A DNA stretch of 64,000 nt from Lepisosteus oculatus (GCF_040954835.1 NC_090723.1:7822001-7886000), one strand, 5' to 3'. Positions 1 to 19,879 are shown, counted from the first letter of the stretch. Translations and numbers: made by a program. The notes: generated by a model from the letters alone, not told the origin.

Positions 1-1370
1 AGAATAACCATGGTTCAGCTACAAGGAGGGAAAATTCATCACACGTGCAACTGTATAGATCATGTAACCCATTGTATTAAGCCAGCTTTGAACAGTGCTT
101 TGGATAAATACATCAGCCAAAGGATTAGATCAAATTCATAGATAAAAATAACTAATTGTAAAGCCGGTGATGTAGACAGCATACAATGTCCCATGTAGGT
201 AATCAAGGTACATACGGTATAGTGTTTCTCAGTTGGGTTAGTCTGTGACTGACTGATCATACTGCAGCTGGGGAGTCAGATTTGGGATGAACACTTTAGC
301 TCAGGAACTGGAATAGGACTGCCAGCGATAGATCAGCAGTTTCCCATTCTGAAAACATTAATCCCAGGGGTAGTCAGCTGTTAACGACCAGAGCCCCGTG
401 CCCTTCAAGAGATGGGTAGGCACTGTTCAACAAGCAGCATTAGGGCTGATGGGTGATCCTGGTGAGAAGCAAGCCTGTGTTCACGTTAATTGCTCTCGTT
501 ATTGATGTTTCTTAATTTCCTGTCACATTTTAGTAACCTGCATAATTCATTTACTTTAGAGTATGTGGTTTGCCTGCAATGGAAATGTTCAAACAGCCAT
601 CCTGTGCCATATTGCCTGCCTGTGGTTCACAGCTATAATGGATTTCCACCCTGTCTGTATAAACTAATCCTGTCACCTTTTCACTTAGTACCATTAAAGA
701 ACATTATGGTCCATAATCCTGCCACTCAAAGGGTTCTGCCCAGCTGACAGCAGGGAAAGAGACACAGCAGAGCTTTCATTAATGCAGAGGAGCTAAGAGC
801 TGTTCGTCTGACGAATTTCCTGTCTTTTATCTATTGCTAAAGTCACGATTCATTCTCTCATTTAGATCCCAAATCTAGGGACCACCTCACAGACTCCACC
901 TGGAGGTCCTGAGGAGAGAGTCCCAATGGTGTCCAGTGACAAGTTGCAGTTTTGCCCGGCTTCTGTTTCATCGTAGAAACGGCCGTGAGAGGGGGCTCCT
1001 CTGTAAGGATCTTGGCGATCTGTAAAGACATCACTTCTAAGTAAAGAGATGTTGCAGCAGGCAGATTTGGTTGCTTGAAAGGAATGGGGCGGGGGTGGTG
1101 GGGGAAGTTAAGAGTTCTGCTGCCTATAAAAAGTCCATGTCCCCTGTGCATTGTCTGGCCTTCCCAATTAGAGCAATGCCTTTTCTGTCAACGTGCGAGT
1201 CCTCGTTCAACGTGAACGATTCACACCCAGAGGGGAAGACAAACTAATAAGCGAAAGCAATTATCTGCAGTTACAAGAAGGCAGCTGCTTGGGGACACAA
1301 TGGAGGATGTGAGGACAGGGGCTGATGACAATGGGCAAACTGTGAAGTGCGCACATGGGTAAGACTTCTT
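1..1370. other. Upstream flank of MYL4, no gene recognised
   Basis: AT-rich to moderate-GC sequence with short chance reading frames only. I see no splice-flanked coding segment or known repeat. A second TATA-like box with a preceding G-rich stretch lies near 1085-1131, and an E-box (CAGCTG) lies at 1282-1287. Both could belong to MYL4 regulation. Confidence 0.5.
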
Positions 1371-1371
1371 T

Positions 1372-1490
1372 CCTTATATAGTAGGCAGAGCTAACTCCTC
1401 CAGTTGCCTGTGCACTGCCCACCCTCCACCCCCCTCCAGTGTCACAGAGGGGCTGGGTATATATTGCCAGGGAAATGGGCTGAGTCCTTT
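1372..1490 (+). promoter_or_regulatory. myl4: Putative MYL4 proximal promoter
   Basis: A TATATAT box at about 1458-1464 lies roughly 100 bp before the ATG, which would place transcription start near 1488. A near-consensus CArG box (CCTTATATAG, one mismatch to CC(A/T)6GG) sits at 1372-1381. SRF/CArG control is well known for cardiac and skeletal muscle genes. The positions are read directly; promoter function is inferred. Confidence 0.5.
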
Positions 1491-1560
1491 GTCCCTTGGA
1501 GCCCCTCTGTGACAAGACCCCCGGTGCCCGCCGCTCTGTGGAAGACTCTCTCTCTCTATC

Positions 1561-8519
<6,959 letters not shown>

Positions 8520-8723
8520 AAGATAGCCCCCGACGTAAGTGAGGCATGATCGGTGACCTTAAACCATTATTAATCATTAAATCCCGATTTTTTGTTTCTC
8601 ACTGGCTTCTACTGTTACTCATTTTGTATTTTGGCCAACTTGCAAAATATTTCCTTTCTTTTTTATTTGGTTAAAAAAGGGAAGACTCCACCGCAAATTA
8701 ACAATAATTATTCTCTTCTGTAG

Positions 8724-9025
8724 AAGCTGAGAAGCGCCTAAGATCAAAACGACCTTCAACGAAACCAGCCTTGTGAGCCTTCAGTGTACAGCGCCCCCTA
8801 GTGCTGAGAAGTGTCCTTACACACCCTGGTAGCTACAGCGGCTTAGAGATCCGGGCGCTTGCTCGCTTGCTCTCCAGCTCACTGTACTTTTCATGTAAAA
8901 AGACACAACTTTGTTCGTATAAAAAGAAGAAAAGTCCTGTTCCCGATGTTCAGCTGTCTGATGATATTTTTATTTATTTTTCTGTCATATTTCAAAGATT
9001 AAAATAAATTCAAATTTGACGCGTT
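8724..9025 (+). other. myl4: MYL4 non-coding last exon (3' UTR)
   Basis: A pyrimidine-rich acceptor (TTCTCTTCTGTAG) ends at 8723. The exon then runs to a poly(A) signal, so the 3' end is expected about 15-25 bp after it. The exon is inferred from the donor at 8535 and from family gene structure. Confidence 0.7.
9003..9008 (+). terminator. myl4: Poly(A) signal AATAAA of MYL4
   Basis: Canonical hexamer about 280 bp into the putative last exon. It is the only canonical signal seen close downstream of the coding end on this strand. Confidence 0.7.
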
Positions 9026-9184
9026 GTTTTTGTTTGGTCCAACAAAGGACGTGGTGCTGCAAACGGGCAGTTTCTGGTCTCCCCCTCAAAGCTCGGAAGC
9101 CAATTCTGCAACCTAATGCCACTATACAGCACATAGCCCGTGTCCTGTACATGTGACTCAGATGTGTCGGAACCGTCCCCTTAC

Positions 9185-9489
9185 CAGTGCCGGATTTCGC
9201 ATAGGGCCTACGAAAATGGTAAAAACGCCAACCAAAAACGAGCTGAAACACCATGCTTGCGAGGTGCTCCAAACCAATAGTCATGCGCCCTCCAGCGGCT
9301 GTTCTAGAGACTGGAAGTGTCGAATTGACGGTCGCTCGGCCCGCTCCATCAATCACGTGGTTAAGCATGAGAAGGGTTTCAAGCGCATCTTGTCAATCGA
9401 CGTCACTCAAACGGCGTTCACCTCTCTTTCTGCACATTTTCAAAAGTGAAAAGTGCCGAGGGCCGACGGACACAAAAAATCCGGCCCTG
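9185..9489. mobile_element. hAT-like miniature element, 305 bp
   Basis: The left end reads CAGTGCCGGATTT. The right end, reverse-complemented, reads CAGGGCCGGATTT; both are hAT-type termini. The flanking 8-mers CCCCTTAC (9177-9184) and CCCCTTCT (9490-9497) agree at 6 of 8 positions, as expected for an old 8-bp target duplication. The interior is CpG-rich and has no transposase. Confidence 0.7.
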
Positions 9490-9497
9490 CCCCTTCT

Positions 9498-10340
9498 CCA
9501 GGGGTTTGAAAACGGAATCCAAACACACTTCCTCGCAAAATTCTACCACCAGAACTGGAGAGGGCGAGGGGTACAAGCCTGCTTCCTTCAAGAGCAATCT
9601 TAGAGCGCCTCTGCAGAGCTGATAAGGGGCCGGATGTGTGCGATGGGTGGTGGCCAGGGTGCCACATGATGGGGAGCAGGTCTGGAGCAGCCGTGTTCAC
9701 ATTGCAGACGGATGGAGGCAGCAGATACTGTGCCGGTGGAAGAGGGGGCTTTAAGATTACAGACTCAAAGGGTTTCTGTTGGGGGGCTTTTCTAGTTGCT
9801 AATTCTCTGGTGAAGAGCAGGAGGAGAAGGCGGAGAATCATGGGAGACTGTATCTGCAAGTACAGAGGAAGAAAACAAGTGCTGTCTTTAATACAGTATC
9901 CTACCCTCCACGATCTGTGTTCAGCAAAAAACTAACTCAAGAAAAGGAAAACATGCTACGTGAACCTAGTGGGTTATCATATCAAATTATATGCATACAT
10001 ATGCAGAAGTATTTGTCATAAGATCCTTATGCCAGGTTACCATGACAAATTGAGAAACCAGCACAGTAAATTTGCAGGTTACCCACAGTATGTCTTCAGC
10101 AGGCATGTGGCTTCCTTTCCTTCTGCGTCCTGAGTTGCCACATTGCTCTGTGCCTTGCAGCCTTTTCCTGTTAGGCAAACTGTGCTTCGGGATGCTGCGC
10201 TCTGCTTTCAACATGACACCGAGGTGAGGACACTCCAGAAGTGTGCACAGTCAAACTCCCAAACAGTCACGGCCAGCTATGCACCGTAAGCATTGTAGTC
10301 CAGCCTCAGCCCAGAGAGACACATGAAACCCACTGTGTGT
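9498..10340. other. Intergenic sequence, nothing recognised
   Basis: Unique-looking sequence with scattered chance reading frames. No splice-supported exon or known repeat was found. Confidence 0.45.
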
Positions 10341-10681
10341 TGAATCTGGAGAATGCTGCAATACTGTGTTAAATGCAGTAGAAATAATAATTGCTTACAC
10401 TTCTATAGTGCTGTTCTGGACATTCAACTCAAAGCACTTTACAGGTAATATGGACTCCCCTCCACCACCACCAGTGTGCAGCCCCACCTGGATGATGCTC
10501 CAGTACACTCCCCACACACCAGCTCTCAGTGGGAAGGAGAAGAGAGTGATGAAGCCAGTTCAGAGATGGGGATTATTAGGAGGCCATGATTGGTAAAGGC
10601 CAGGTGGAAATTTGGCCAGGACACCAGGGAGACACCTCTATTCTTTTTGGGATTTTTAATGCCCACGGAGAGTCAGGACCA
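10341..10681 (-). repeat. 5S-derived SINE, truncated, reverse orientation
   Basis: The reversed 3' part of the SINE runs from AATAATTGCTTACACTT (about 10384) through CCACCACCACCAGTGTGC to GAGAGTCAGGACC. It lacks the 5S head. About 40 bp beyond the SINE end (10341-10380) also recurs beside the copy near 27.4 kb, suggesting a longer tail or a shared host site. Confidence 0.75.
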
Positions 10682-10859
10682 GGTAAGAGCAGATTTCATC
10701 TGTAATAATACAAAAAGCAATAAGAAGAACGTGTTGGGAGGTGATGGATAAAGAGGACAGGATGCTCTCTTGTATTTGGTGCTCTTTGGGATCCTTTGAG
10801 ATGACAAGCACCACGCAAATGCAAGCAATTCTTATATTTTTATATCATGGTTTGAATAA

Positions 10860-11045
10860 CCATAACATAAGAACAGAAGAAAAGTTGCAAATGTGAGGAA
10901 GGCCTGTGGCCTGTCTTCTTGCTTGGCAGCTCAGGAGGTACAATTTTACAACCTCCTTCTGCTGCTTCTTTAACTTGGTGACTCTGACTCCTCAAGCAAG
11001 TGGCTGGGAAGCCGGTTCAGACACCCACAGCTCTTAGGGTAAAAC
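10860..11045 (-). repeat. Dispersed retroelement 3' fragment, reverse
   Basis: Contains AACATAAGAACAGAAGAAAA followed by a GAGGAAGGCC block. This is the reverse of the element end seen at 23035-23215, 34775-34935 and 60072-60215. The family looks LINE-like; the assignment is tentative. Confidence 0.45.
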
Positions 11046-11061
11046 TGTCTTTATTATTCTG

Positions 11062-11250
11062 CCTCCTAAATCTCTGAACTGGCTTCATCACTGTCCTCCT
11101 CCCCAGTGAGAGCTGGTGTGCAAGGAGAGTACTGGAGCATCATCCAGGTGGGGCTGCACACTGGTGGTGGTGGAGGGGATCCCCATTACCTGTACGGCGC
11201 TGTGAGGGAAGTGTCCAGGAAAATCCTATATAAGTGTAAGGAATTATTTT
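11062..11250 (+). repeat. 5S-derived SINE, 3' fragment, forward
   Basis: Carries CATCATCCAGGTGGGGCTGC, GGTGGTGGTGGAGGGGATCC and the terminal CTATATAAGTGTAAG. With the reverse copy at 10381-10681 it forms an imperfect inverted pair about 380 bp apart. Confidence 0.75.
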
Positions 11251-14200
11251 TAATTTTAAATGAATTACCTTTTAGTTTCCAACTGTCCTTGTTTGAATTT
11301 GAATCTTCCAAGTGGGCAATGTCTATATAACTCTTGGACTTTTATGTACTTGGATCCAGTCTCCGTGTCCAAATCTCAGTCTCCTCTGTGCAAGACTGAA
11401 GAGATTCGGTTTGCTTGCCCTGTGTATGACAGCCCTCTGCGAGCTGCTGTACTTTGAACTGTACTTCATCAGACTGCACGGATGTAACACTTTCCTCCTT
11501 GTTGGATGTCCACGAAGTTGGCAATAGGTACAGTAACTACGTGTTTAAAAAAAAAAACGAGACATTGTTCTGAACACAACCGACCTCCCCCTGCTAAGTG
11601 TTTTTTAACTGGCCCAGCTGTTGCCTTCTTTCCCAGAGTGCTCCGCATACCCCGGCTGAGCAAGTGCCCGCGGCCAGCTTGGAGGGCTCTGCGTCCTCTG
11701 GGCATTTCCGAAAACATCCACAGACATCAGCACCTTCCAGAGCGGCTCTTGTCACAGCGGGGCAGCAAGAGAGGAATTTGATCCAAGGGGCGGGAGGGGG
11801 TGGGGAGACTCTATAAATCGACTTGTCACCTGATCCGGAGCGATCCCCAGGACAATAGCCTTACCCTTTTATAGAAGGGCTCTTCTAACACATGCAGGGA
11901 ACACAGAGACCAAAATAGGCCCCATCTCTCCTTCTGCACCTGGGGTTTTTCTGCAAGTGAAGAATCCAAAGATCACGAACATGGCCGTCTGCTCACAGTC
12001 CTGTACAGGAACAACCTTTGGATGCATTTTTAGACATCATTCAGCATTTTCCACCAGCTGTGTATGGTCTTATCTACCGTTTCACTCGCCGAGGACCTGA
12101 ATGGTCACCACCACCTTGCTGGAGAAGACCATTTTGTTCAGATGCATGCACACACTCTTTATGTGGGAGATTGGCTTACAGCTGCTCCTCCTCAATTGGT
12201 TCTGAGCCCTGGACATGAGCGTGGAGCCCTGGACAGTTCGACAAACGTTCCAGGAATGCAGAAAGTCATGGTTAGGCTTTTTTCGAGAACATTCGAGCAT
12301 CAAGCCAGCCGTGCACCAGATTTTGAAATTGCTTTTGACTTTTAGGCTGTGTCGGTAGACAACGCTTAATCAACTAGTAGTTATCGAAGAACTGCAGATC
12401 ATTTTAGAGGCAGGAGTAAAAATAAATAATTATTTCTATTTAAATGAACACAGGCCAAACTAACAAGCAACATTTATTCCTAAGGAAATACTTGTTATTA
12501 TATGATAGACATGACAAGCCAAGAAGAATTAACAACAATAAACAGTCACTAAGGAGACAAGGAGATGTGTTCATCCAAAAAAACATAAACGAATCCCAAA
12601 TGTATGCATCACTCCTGCAGTCACTTATAATAAGATCACGTTTTTACATTTTATCCAAAACACAGGGCACAACAGGGTTTTAGGAATACTGGGTAACCCA
12701 CACTTAGTAGCAGAAACAGAACTTGAACCAGGAACTTCTTTTAGCTCAGACACTGGACCAGTGGCTGATAGGAACGGAATTCTCTGATAATCTGTGATGC
12801 TCGCACAGGAACAGGCTGTTCTGACGGCCCAGGCACAAGAGAGAGGTCTGCTGCAACACCGCTCTCTTGTGACCGTCAGTGGTATAACATTCTGTCTAGG
12901 CAGCACGTCAGAAATAATGATTCGAAAAAAAAGACAAATTATTCAGAAGGTTTAGTTCACTGCAAGGAACAGTAAAGGGTGTTTTTACGTTTCTGACATT
13001 TTAGCATGACCTGAAAAACAGTGCATTATAAATCAACACTATGTCACTATGTCAGAACTGAAAACCCAAGTAACATGTACGTTTATATAATATTATGTTT
13101 ATCATGATTCCCATTACCCATTTTTCCACCGAGTGTGTTCTTATTGTTCAGTCAGTTATAAGTCAAATGCTGAGTCAGTTCTCATTGCTAAGGATTAAAT
13201 GCATGAAGAGTAGTATTCTGAAAAAAATCGAAAAGGTTTGAGCACGGTTTCAGTAGGAATGAAATAAGAATGTGGCACAGTCTTTGGATCCTACCACAGT
13301 AATTGGCTCAGAATGCAATGCATTCTGTGTACAGTAGCATCGATTTTGCTGAATGGTGCAATCAGAAGACTGAATTTCTCCTTCTGAATCATGGGACCTC
13401 CATATAAATTTCTTCTGGAACGTATTTGTTGATTAGCAGAGGTTTAATACTTTATATAGAAAGTATACAGAAAACTAACACAATTGGAAGGTCCTCGTGC
13501 GATATGTTATGTTTTCAATTAAAGACTAGATGGCTAATATTTTTCCTTTAGAAGATCTCTGTCTTCCCCCCAAAAATCATTTATTTTTCTTCCTTTGTAA
13601 AAGCATAGGGATTACTCATAACTATCTTTTCACCTTCAAGACTCCCTTGTGAATGTCTTTAATGTCCTTGAAAGTTCCTAATATTATTTATATTGTAGAG
13701 TAACCTACAATAAACCTATAATAGATAATACAGATAAATGTTGTGATTTTCATTTCTGTACTGCATCCTCCACAAATAAATATTGCCTTACCATTAAATA
13801 CTATCCTTTGACCTACAACCCCCACTCAAGACCACTTTCATAATGGCTTTAGTTCAAAACAATATGCTAGTCAAACAGGCCGAGGTGAAACACTGACATG
13901 TGGCTCCGGTGTCATCAAATCACACATACATTGAGCGTGCCTGCCATCTAATGGAACATTTGTGCAATGACGGCGAGAAACGTCACCAGCAGACTGTGTC
14001 GTTATTTTAATTTATGCAGCCATGCAAGACACCACACACTGGCATAGTCACAGAGAGAACAACGTGACACGAGCTGCAAAGAAACGTTCAGAACACTTAC
14101 AAAGATTAATTGCAATAGTGATTATTCAGAAATCCGTTATTTCCATTTAGGGTTATTTAATTCTACTTGCTGTAATTATTAATATGGTGTGCATGAAATG

Positions 14201-14340
14201 TAAGTAAAACAATGATAACACGTGTATTCAATACATGCAAATAATTGAACTATTTTGTGTTTCATTGCATTATAACAGATTCCTGCATCTCTCTTGCTTC
14301 TATTTTATGTTCCACCTGTCGATATAAGCTGTCAGTCTGC
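11251..14340. other. Intergenic sequence, mostly unique
   Basis: No coding exon recognised. The AT content rises from about 12.9 kb. A segment near 12680-12760 resembles tRNA-SINE text but is too diverged to call. Confidence 0.45.
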
Positions 14341-14344
14341 CTGA

Positions 14345-14700
14345 TAATAATAATCATCATGTAATAAACTGTTTTATATAGCGCCTTTAAAGGCGGCTTC
14401 TCAAAGCCTACATGCAGATTGCAGGCAGGAGCACATTGCAGAGCCCCTCAGCTTTGGGCATGTCTCAAACTTGCTCTGTGACCCTTGAATGCCAAAGCAG
14501 AGCTGTAGCTTCCAAACCCTAGTGTCTTCCTCATTCATAAAAACAAACTCAGCTTAGGGATGTTGTCTCCAAGGCCTCTGGATTCACAACAAATTGGGGG
14601 TCCAGATCTTGGGTGGCGAGGTACTGTTAATCAAGGTACTTCCCACTGATTGCTACAGCATAATACCCAGGTGCACAAATGGGTACCAAAGTAATTTGCG
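14345..14700 (+). repeat. Two abutting repeat fragments
   Basis: Positions 14365-14420 carry TATAGCGCCTTTAAAGGCGG and CTTCTCAAAGC, a family also at 52490-52640 and 55216-55610. Positions 14590-14700 carry AATCAAGGTACTTC and AATACCCAGGTGCACAAATG, the body of the tRNA SINE family. Confidence 0.55.
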
Positions 14701-14721
14701 ATGAATAAAACACACCCATCC

Positions 14722-15035
14722 ATTTTCAAAGCACTTCTTCAAATTCACGGTCGCAGAGCTGGTGGAGCCCTATCCTAGCAAGCACTGGGCACAAGGCAGG
14801 ACACACCCTGGAGAGGACACCAGGCCATCACAGGGCACACAGACACAAACACACGCTCGCACCAGCGCCAGTTTTCCCAGAACGTTTTACGGACTGTGGG
14901 AGGGAACTGGAACACCCAGAAAAAAAAACCTACAGGAATACAGGGAGAACATGCAAACACCGCGGAGACAGCACTCCAGGTCTGGAATTGACCTGGGCCA
15001 CAACACTGCAAGCCAGCAATGCTACCCCAGAAATA
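14722..15035 (-). repeat. Dispersed fish SINE, reverse orientation
   Basis: Shows the reversed conserved blocks of the family: ACTGTGGGAGGGAACTGGA, GGGAGAACATGCAAACACCG, and AGGACACCAGGCCATCACAG. Forward copies lie at 40913-41172 and 46083-46318. The open frame across it is a by-product. Confidence 0.65.
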
Positions 15036-15559
15036 AAACCGTCAACCGAATAATAAAGAGTTGTTCTAATACCTTTAAATTGCACAGAAGTCCACAACAT
15101 GTAAAACCTCGAATGAATAAGGCAGGTAAATAACCTAGAAAACTAAAACAGTAATTCTGGGCACATGCAATATTTGGTGACACATACAGTATGTCCGTTT
15201 TTCTGATTTATATGTTTTTGACGATGGGCATTCCTTTGCTATACAGAACGGGAAAGCAAAATCCTTCCACGGCCGATAATACAGAATGAGTAAGCATTAC
15301 CATATAGGACCAAGGAAAATCCTATTTCTTTCTTATTTCTTAACGCACACCGATAAGCAATACTCGCTATCGTATTTTAGGTGGTATTTAAAACAACACG
15401 ACACATGCCACAATATAAACATGAGTAAATGCGCTTATTTAGGAAGATTTTTCTTTTAAATAGAAGATGACAGCTCAAAAGCAGCCCCCAAACCCCTCCT
15501 CTCTTCCTCATTCACTCGGCTCTCTAGCGCCCCCTCCCCCTAGAGGGCTCCAAGCGAAC

Positions 15560-15628
15560 TGCAGCGCTCGATCGATTGGTCAGTGACTGACTGCAGCTGG
15601 AGAGACAATAACACTGTCTGCCACACAG
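15560..15628 (+). other. mapt: Putative non-coding exon 0 and start region of MAPT
   Basis: A strong donor (CACAG|GTAAGTA) follows a GC-rich, TATA-less segment with an inverted CCAAT motif (ATTGG, 15575-15579), at the left edge of a CpG island. Mammalian MAPT starts with a non-coding exon in a CpG island, so this is the best candidate. Exact start and identity are inferred. Confidence 0.4.
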
Positions 15629-15689
15629 GTAAGTAAAGCTATATTTCTGGCCATTAGCGAAACTGAAATCTGCACGGTTTCAGTCATAA

Positions 15690-17680
15690 CTTTCATTAAG
15701 AGACGCGGCTTTGCAGCGGGGCCACTGTCAGCTGTCTAGGTTGGGTAATTTTGTCACGATTTAAAACCGGCGTTCGTGCCTGTCATGTCAGTATAATATT
15801 TTTCCGTTGGGTGGGAGAGGTTGGGCCTGTGTAGCTCTATGCATGACAGCTTACACCAGCACGAACTGGGAAATTTCACATGCTCCTCTGGAAAATAAAG
15901 GTGGGTAATGTGGCATCTCGCGTTTTTATTTTCGATTTGACCAGTTCGACGAATGCTCGGGCCGTGGTTAAAAGCTTGCACGTCTAAAACAATTGCGTTA
16001 TAGCTTGTCACCCGCCGAAAAGGCCAGCCCGGCGCTTTCTGTCGCTGAAATGAGATTTTCGGATGCTGACACAATGCATACAAATTCTTTAAAGTGTCTC
16101 TTCTGGGCATTTCGCGCTACAGGGCTGACCCGTAAGCTCGCGAATACGGGGAGCGATGCGCCCTGTCATGCCGAGACGTTTAAAAAGACGTTTGGCTCCG
16201 TTCCCCCCCCCACCACCCCACCTCTGCAACCTCCAGCGGTTAATTTCTATTCAATTGCGATTACATTTAAATTGATTTGCATGTTTCGCAAAACAAGATG
16301 CCCCGCGTGGAAGGCGCTTGCACACAAAGGCGGGCTTTCTAGCGTGTGGAAAGGAGGAAGAAAAGCGGAACCTTCCTCCGTGTTTGGCGGCAACAAACAA
16401 TAAAATGCATGCGTGTGTTGGAACGCGCTTCTCCGGCGGTTCTGGAGCTTTCTCTGGTTTCGCTCTGCACGAACGCGACGTTCCCCGCGTGGAGAAATGC
16501 CAGGCGGTTGATGCCGGTAGAGCCGCCACGGCGCTTAGCGGCTTTGTGCAGAGAGAGAGAGAGGGGTGTCGGCGTTTTCCTTCGACACGCAGTGGAAAGG
16601 GACAGTTTTTTCTCTCCCTTCTGCTATCCGCGCCCAGTGGTGCTGATGCGGGCTGCAGCCGGAGCGCCCGCGCTGCCCTGCTGCTGGGTGTGTGACAGCA
16701 CCGTGCCATCGCCCCGGGAGTGTCAGATCAGATCAGAGGGGTAAAAAAAAAACCCCAGAAAGGCGCATTCTTTACATGCATAAGCCTGGGGTGTAAAAAA
16801 AAACTGCATTTAGGTAGGTTTGCTCTACATCATCTACCTAGTGGAGAATCTGCTCGCCGCGCCTGGCGTGGTCAACCTGCAGCAGAGATGAATAACAGAA
16901 ATGACTTTCTTCGGCGGTATTCTTGCCTTGTCAGAACAGCCACTGCGGTAACGTCGCTACAATTGAGTGGTGGGGTAACCTGCTGCATTGTAACAGCACC
17001 GGAGCACTTTAGGCAGGAGAGCACACGCACCACAGGCACCTTGCAGGCGAATAACGACACGGGCTTTATCTGGTATTTTTAACGGCAGTTAAGCGAAATA
17101 GTGGCGATCCTAAGGTGAATTCTTATCGAATTTCCTTGGTGGGTGAGCAGAGCGTTATTGTGCTGTAAAAACCCCAAATCGACTCTCCACGGCAGTTCTG
17201 GTATTTGTAGTTTAAAGGATAAATGTGCTGTACTGGTGGTATTTCTATTGATTTGGATTGTCAATGGCTGCTGCATGCTTTCGCTGAGATCTTTGTCTTG
17301 CCGATTTCATGGCTCCGGACACACCTTTCTCAACCGCCCCCCCCTCTTTCGGGGTCTTAAAGGGGACCTGTTGTAAGACGCCGCCGGCCTAATGCTCTCG
17401 GGCTGAAGGCGAGCTCTGTGGCGAGCGGAAGCGCTTGGGAAATCGACAGACAAAGGATTCTCTCGCCTTGTCGAGTCTGCCGAGGGCGAAGCATATTTAC
17501 TGAGCAGGGCCAACTGTGCGGGTGAACGCAGAGCGCTATGACTTCTTGCAGAAAGACCCTCCCCCCACCCTCCACCATCACCTTCTTCCCACAGAAATTA
17601 CACACCTTCTGGAAAAACTCAGCAGCCACTCCTCGGATAACCGAAGCGCACGTTAGGAAACGTAAGAACAAAGAGAAAAA
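15690..17680. promoter_or_regulatory. CpG-rich block at the MAPT 5' end
   Basis: CG dinucleotides are conspicuously frequent from about 15.7 to 17.7 kb compared with the AT-rich DNA on either side. Long frames on both strands (16.0-16.7 kb) are typical of GC-rich DNA and carry no recognisable protein. A CpG-island promoter for tau, possibly bidirectional, is the likely role. Confidence 0.55.
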
Positions 17681-19879
17681 AATGTACTAAGCCAAAAATG
17701 CGTTCCTTGATTTTATGCCCGTCTTGTGTCCTGGTGGAATAAATAGAGTAGGCAAATTTGGCTTGTCTGACTAGCTGAATAAAGTACCGAAGGCAGTGCT
17801 TTTGTTACCTCTGATTTATAATCTTATTCGTTTAAAGCGCTGTCTGTTACAATGGTCGCTTTAGTAAGATATGAGCTGACTGCTCTATTTCTTACTGAAA
17901 TTGTTTCATTCAATCTTAACGGAGCGGTTTTAGCCCACTGGGTGAGGTCGTCTCCTCAGCCGGTGTTCTGCTCTGCTGTTCCACGTTCATATGAAATGCA
18001 TATTTCAAAGCTTACACGGATTGGTTGATGTGATTCTCTCTGGGAAGGTACAAGTCCTGGTTCAACATTTTGGTTCCCTTCTGTCTAGGAAATTGTAACA
18101 TTGAAGTAAGGGCATGTAGTGAGGGAGAAAAGCAATTACTATAAACTTTATCATAGTGCCTTTAAAAGCGTTTTACAGAAGCTGTCTTGCTGAGAAATTG
18201 TCATGTCTGCCGGTGGATTTTGAGAAAAAAAATGTTAATTAAATGACAACATAGTACTTTGCTCCAAATGCAATTTCTTTGCCTGCTGTAGAGAGAACGC
18301 CCTGGCGGACGAGCCCTCTTCTGCCTTGTCATGAACAATACCCATCAAGCACATACATGCAGGGGTTGTTACAGGGGTCTGCAGTCAGTACAGAGAAACT
18401 GTTAAAATGAGCTGTTGGGCTAGCTCTGATCTGGGACTCAGCAGAGCTGCTGAGGGAAGCTCTCCAATTTAATTGAAGCGGACTTAAAGAACCCCAAGTT
18501 CATTAAGATGACCAATTAAGGAGCTCTCTTAAACAAGCTACGCAACCCAGTGGACTAAGGCAGCCAAGCCACATTCCTTAGTATGGAGTACAGTAGAATA
18601 ATTACATCTGAAGTGAGTCTGCTAGTGATTGCTGTATGTCTGGCTTTAATCAAAAGGAGTGATTTGGTTTTCAAATGCATTAGTATCTTTGTTCTACAAC
18701 TGCCTGTGGCCACTAGAATACATGTAGCAGTGGAATAAGGTGATAATGAGGGCTTTCCTGAAGTAATGTAATTTTTTTAAGCATTCTTAACTTTTCACAT
18801 AACTGTGCCTTTAATTCAGTAGTACTGTATGGAATACCACTGAGTATTGTTTTAGCATCCTGTCTGTAGCAAGGAATACATTATTTTTATAACATGTCGG
18901 TTTCTGTTCTATTAAGCACTAGCTTAATAATAAGTTTAAACAGTATATTTTTAAAGGAAGGCTGGTGCTGCAGTGAGCAATGTGTTGGTCTGTAACTGAT
19001 TTGGATGAAGACCAAGCCAGTGCAACCTGTCGGAGTTTACAGGCGCAATTCTTCATTGCATAAAATACATTTTACATGTGAACAATTGAGATACAGATCC
19101 TTTAATCACTTTAATCAGCTGCATACTGCTGTTAAGTGGTACATAATGGACCGTCTTGTTCTCTAAACTGTACAAGAGTGTTTCAAGGCAAGCTGATTAC
19201 TTTTTAAGGACAAGCTTATGTAGAGTCCACGGCCCATGTCCATTGTAATAAGCCCAGAAATGCTAATCGAAGAAACAGGCTGTATTAGAGATGGACGTCC
19301 CAGTGTGACACAGAATTCGGCAGCAGTGGGCTGTTCTCAGACGAGAGAAGCTTTTCAAACCACAGTCGCTGGAAACTCCGAAGCTCACACCTGTTTCTGT
19401 TGACATGGAAGAACCCTAGACTGACAAACGGCTTCTATTCCAGATGCAGAGACCACTCCCTGTACTCTCAGCCTTGCTGTTTCTGTGCTTAGATGCTTTC
19501 ATGTATTGTTGTTTTTTTTGCACGCATAGTAAATGCGTACTTCCTCGGGAAAATGGCAGAAATGCTGGATTTTTTAAATTGACATCATTGTTGAAGTACA
19601 AATGAGGTCAGTAAAAAAAAAACAGACAGCAGCCTACTTTAAGCTGCAAGTTCAGTGCTCCTCTAGGTACAAAACTGTGAATCAAGAATAATGATCGATA
19701 ACTTGTATCTTTGCATAAGGCTCGCATTTGGGAAATTTTGAACCTGATCTATCAGCCGTATTCTAGGAGTTGAACTACTAGAGTTATGATCACTCTATAA
19801 GGTGCACTTTCCGAGAAGCAGAATAAAGGAAAAAAATACCCCCTCCCAAATTGATGATCTTTTCCCAATCGTTTTGCTT

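Noticed and set aside
16251..16709. Overlapping long frames on both strands at 16.0-16.7 kb
   Set aside because: GC-rich CpG-island DNA yields long frames without selection; no domain and no consistent splice sites.
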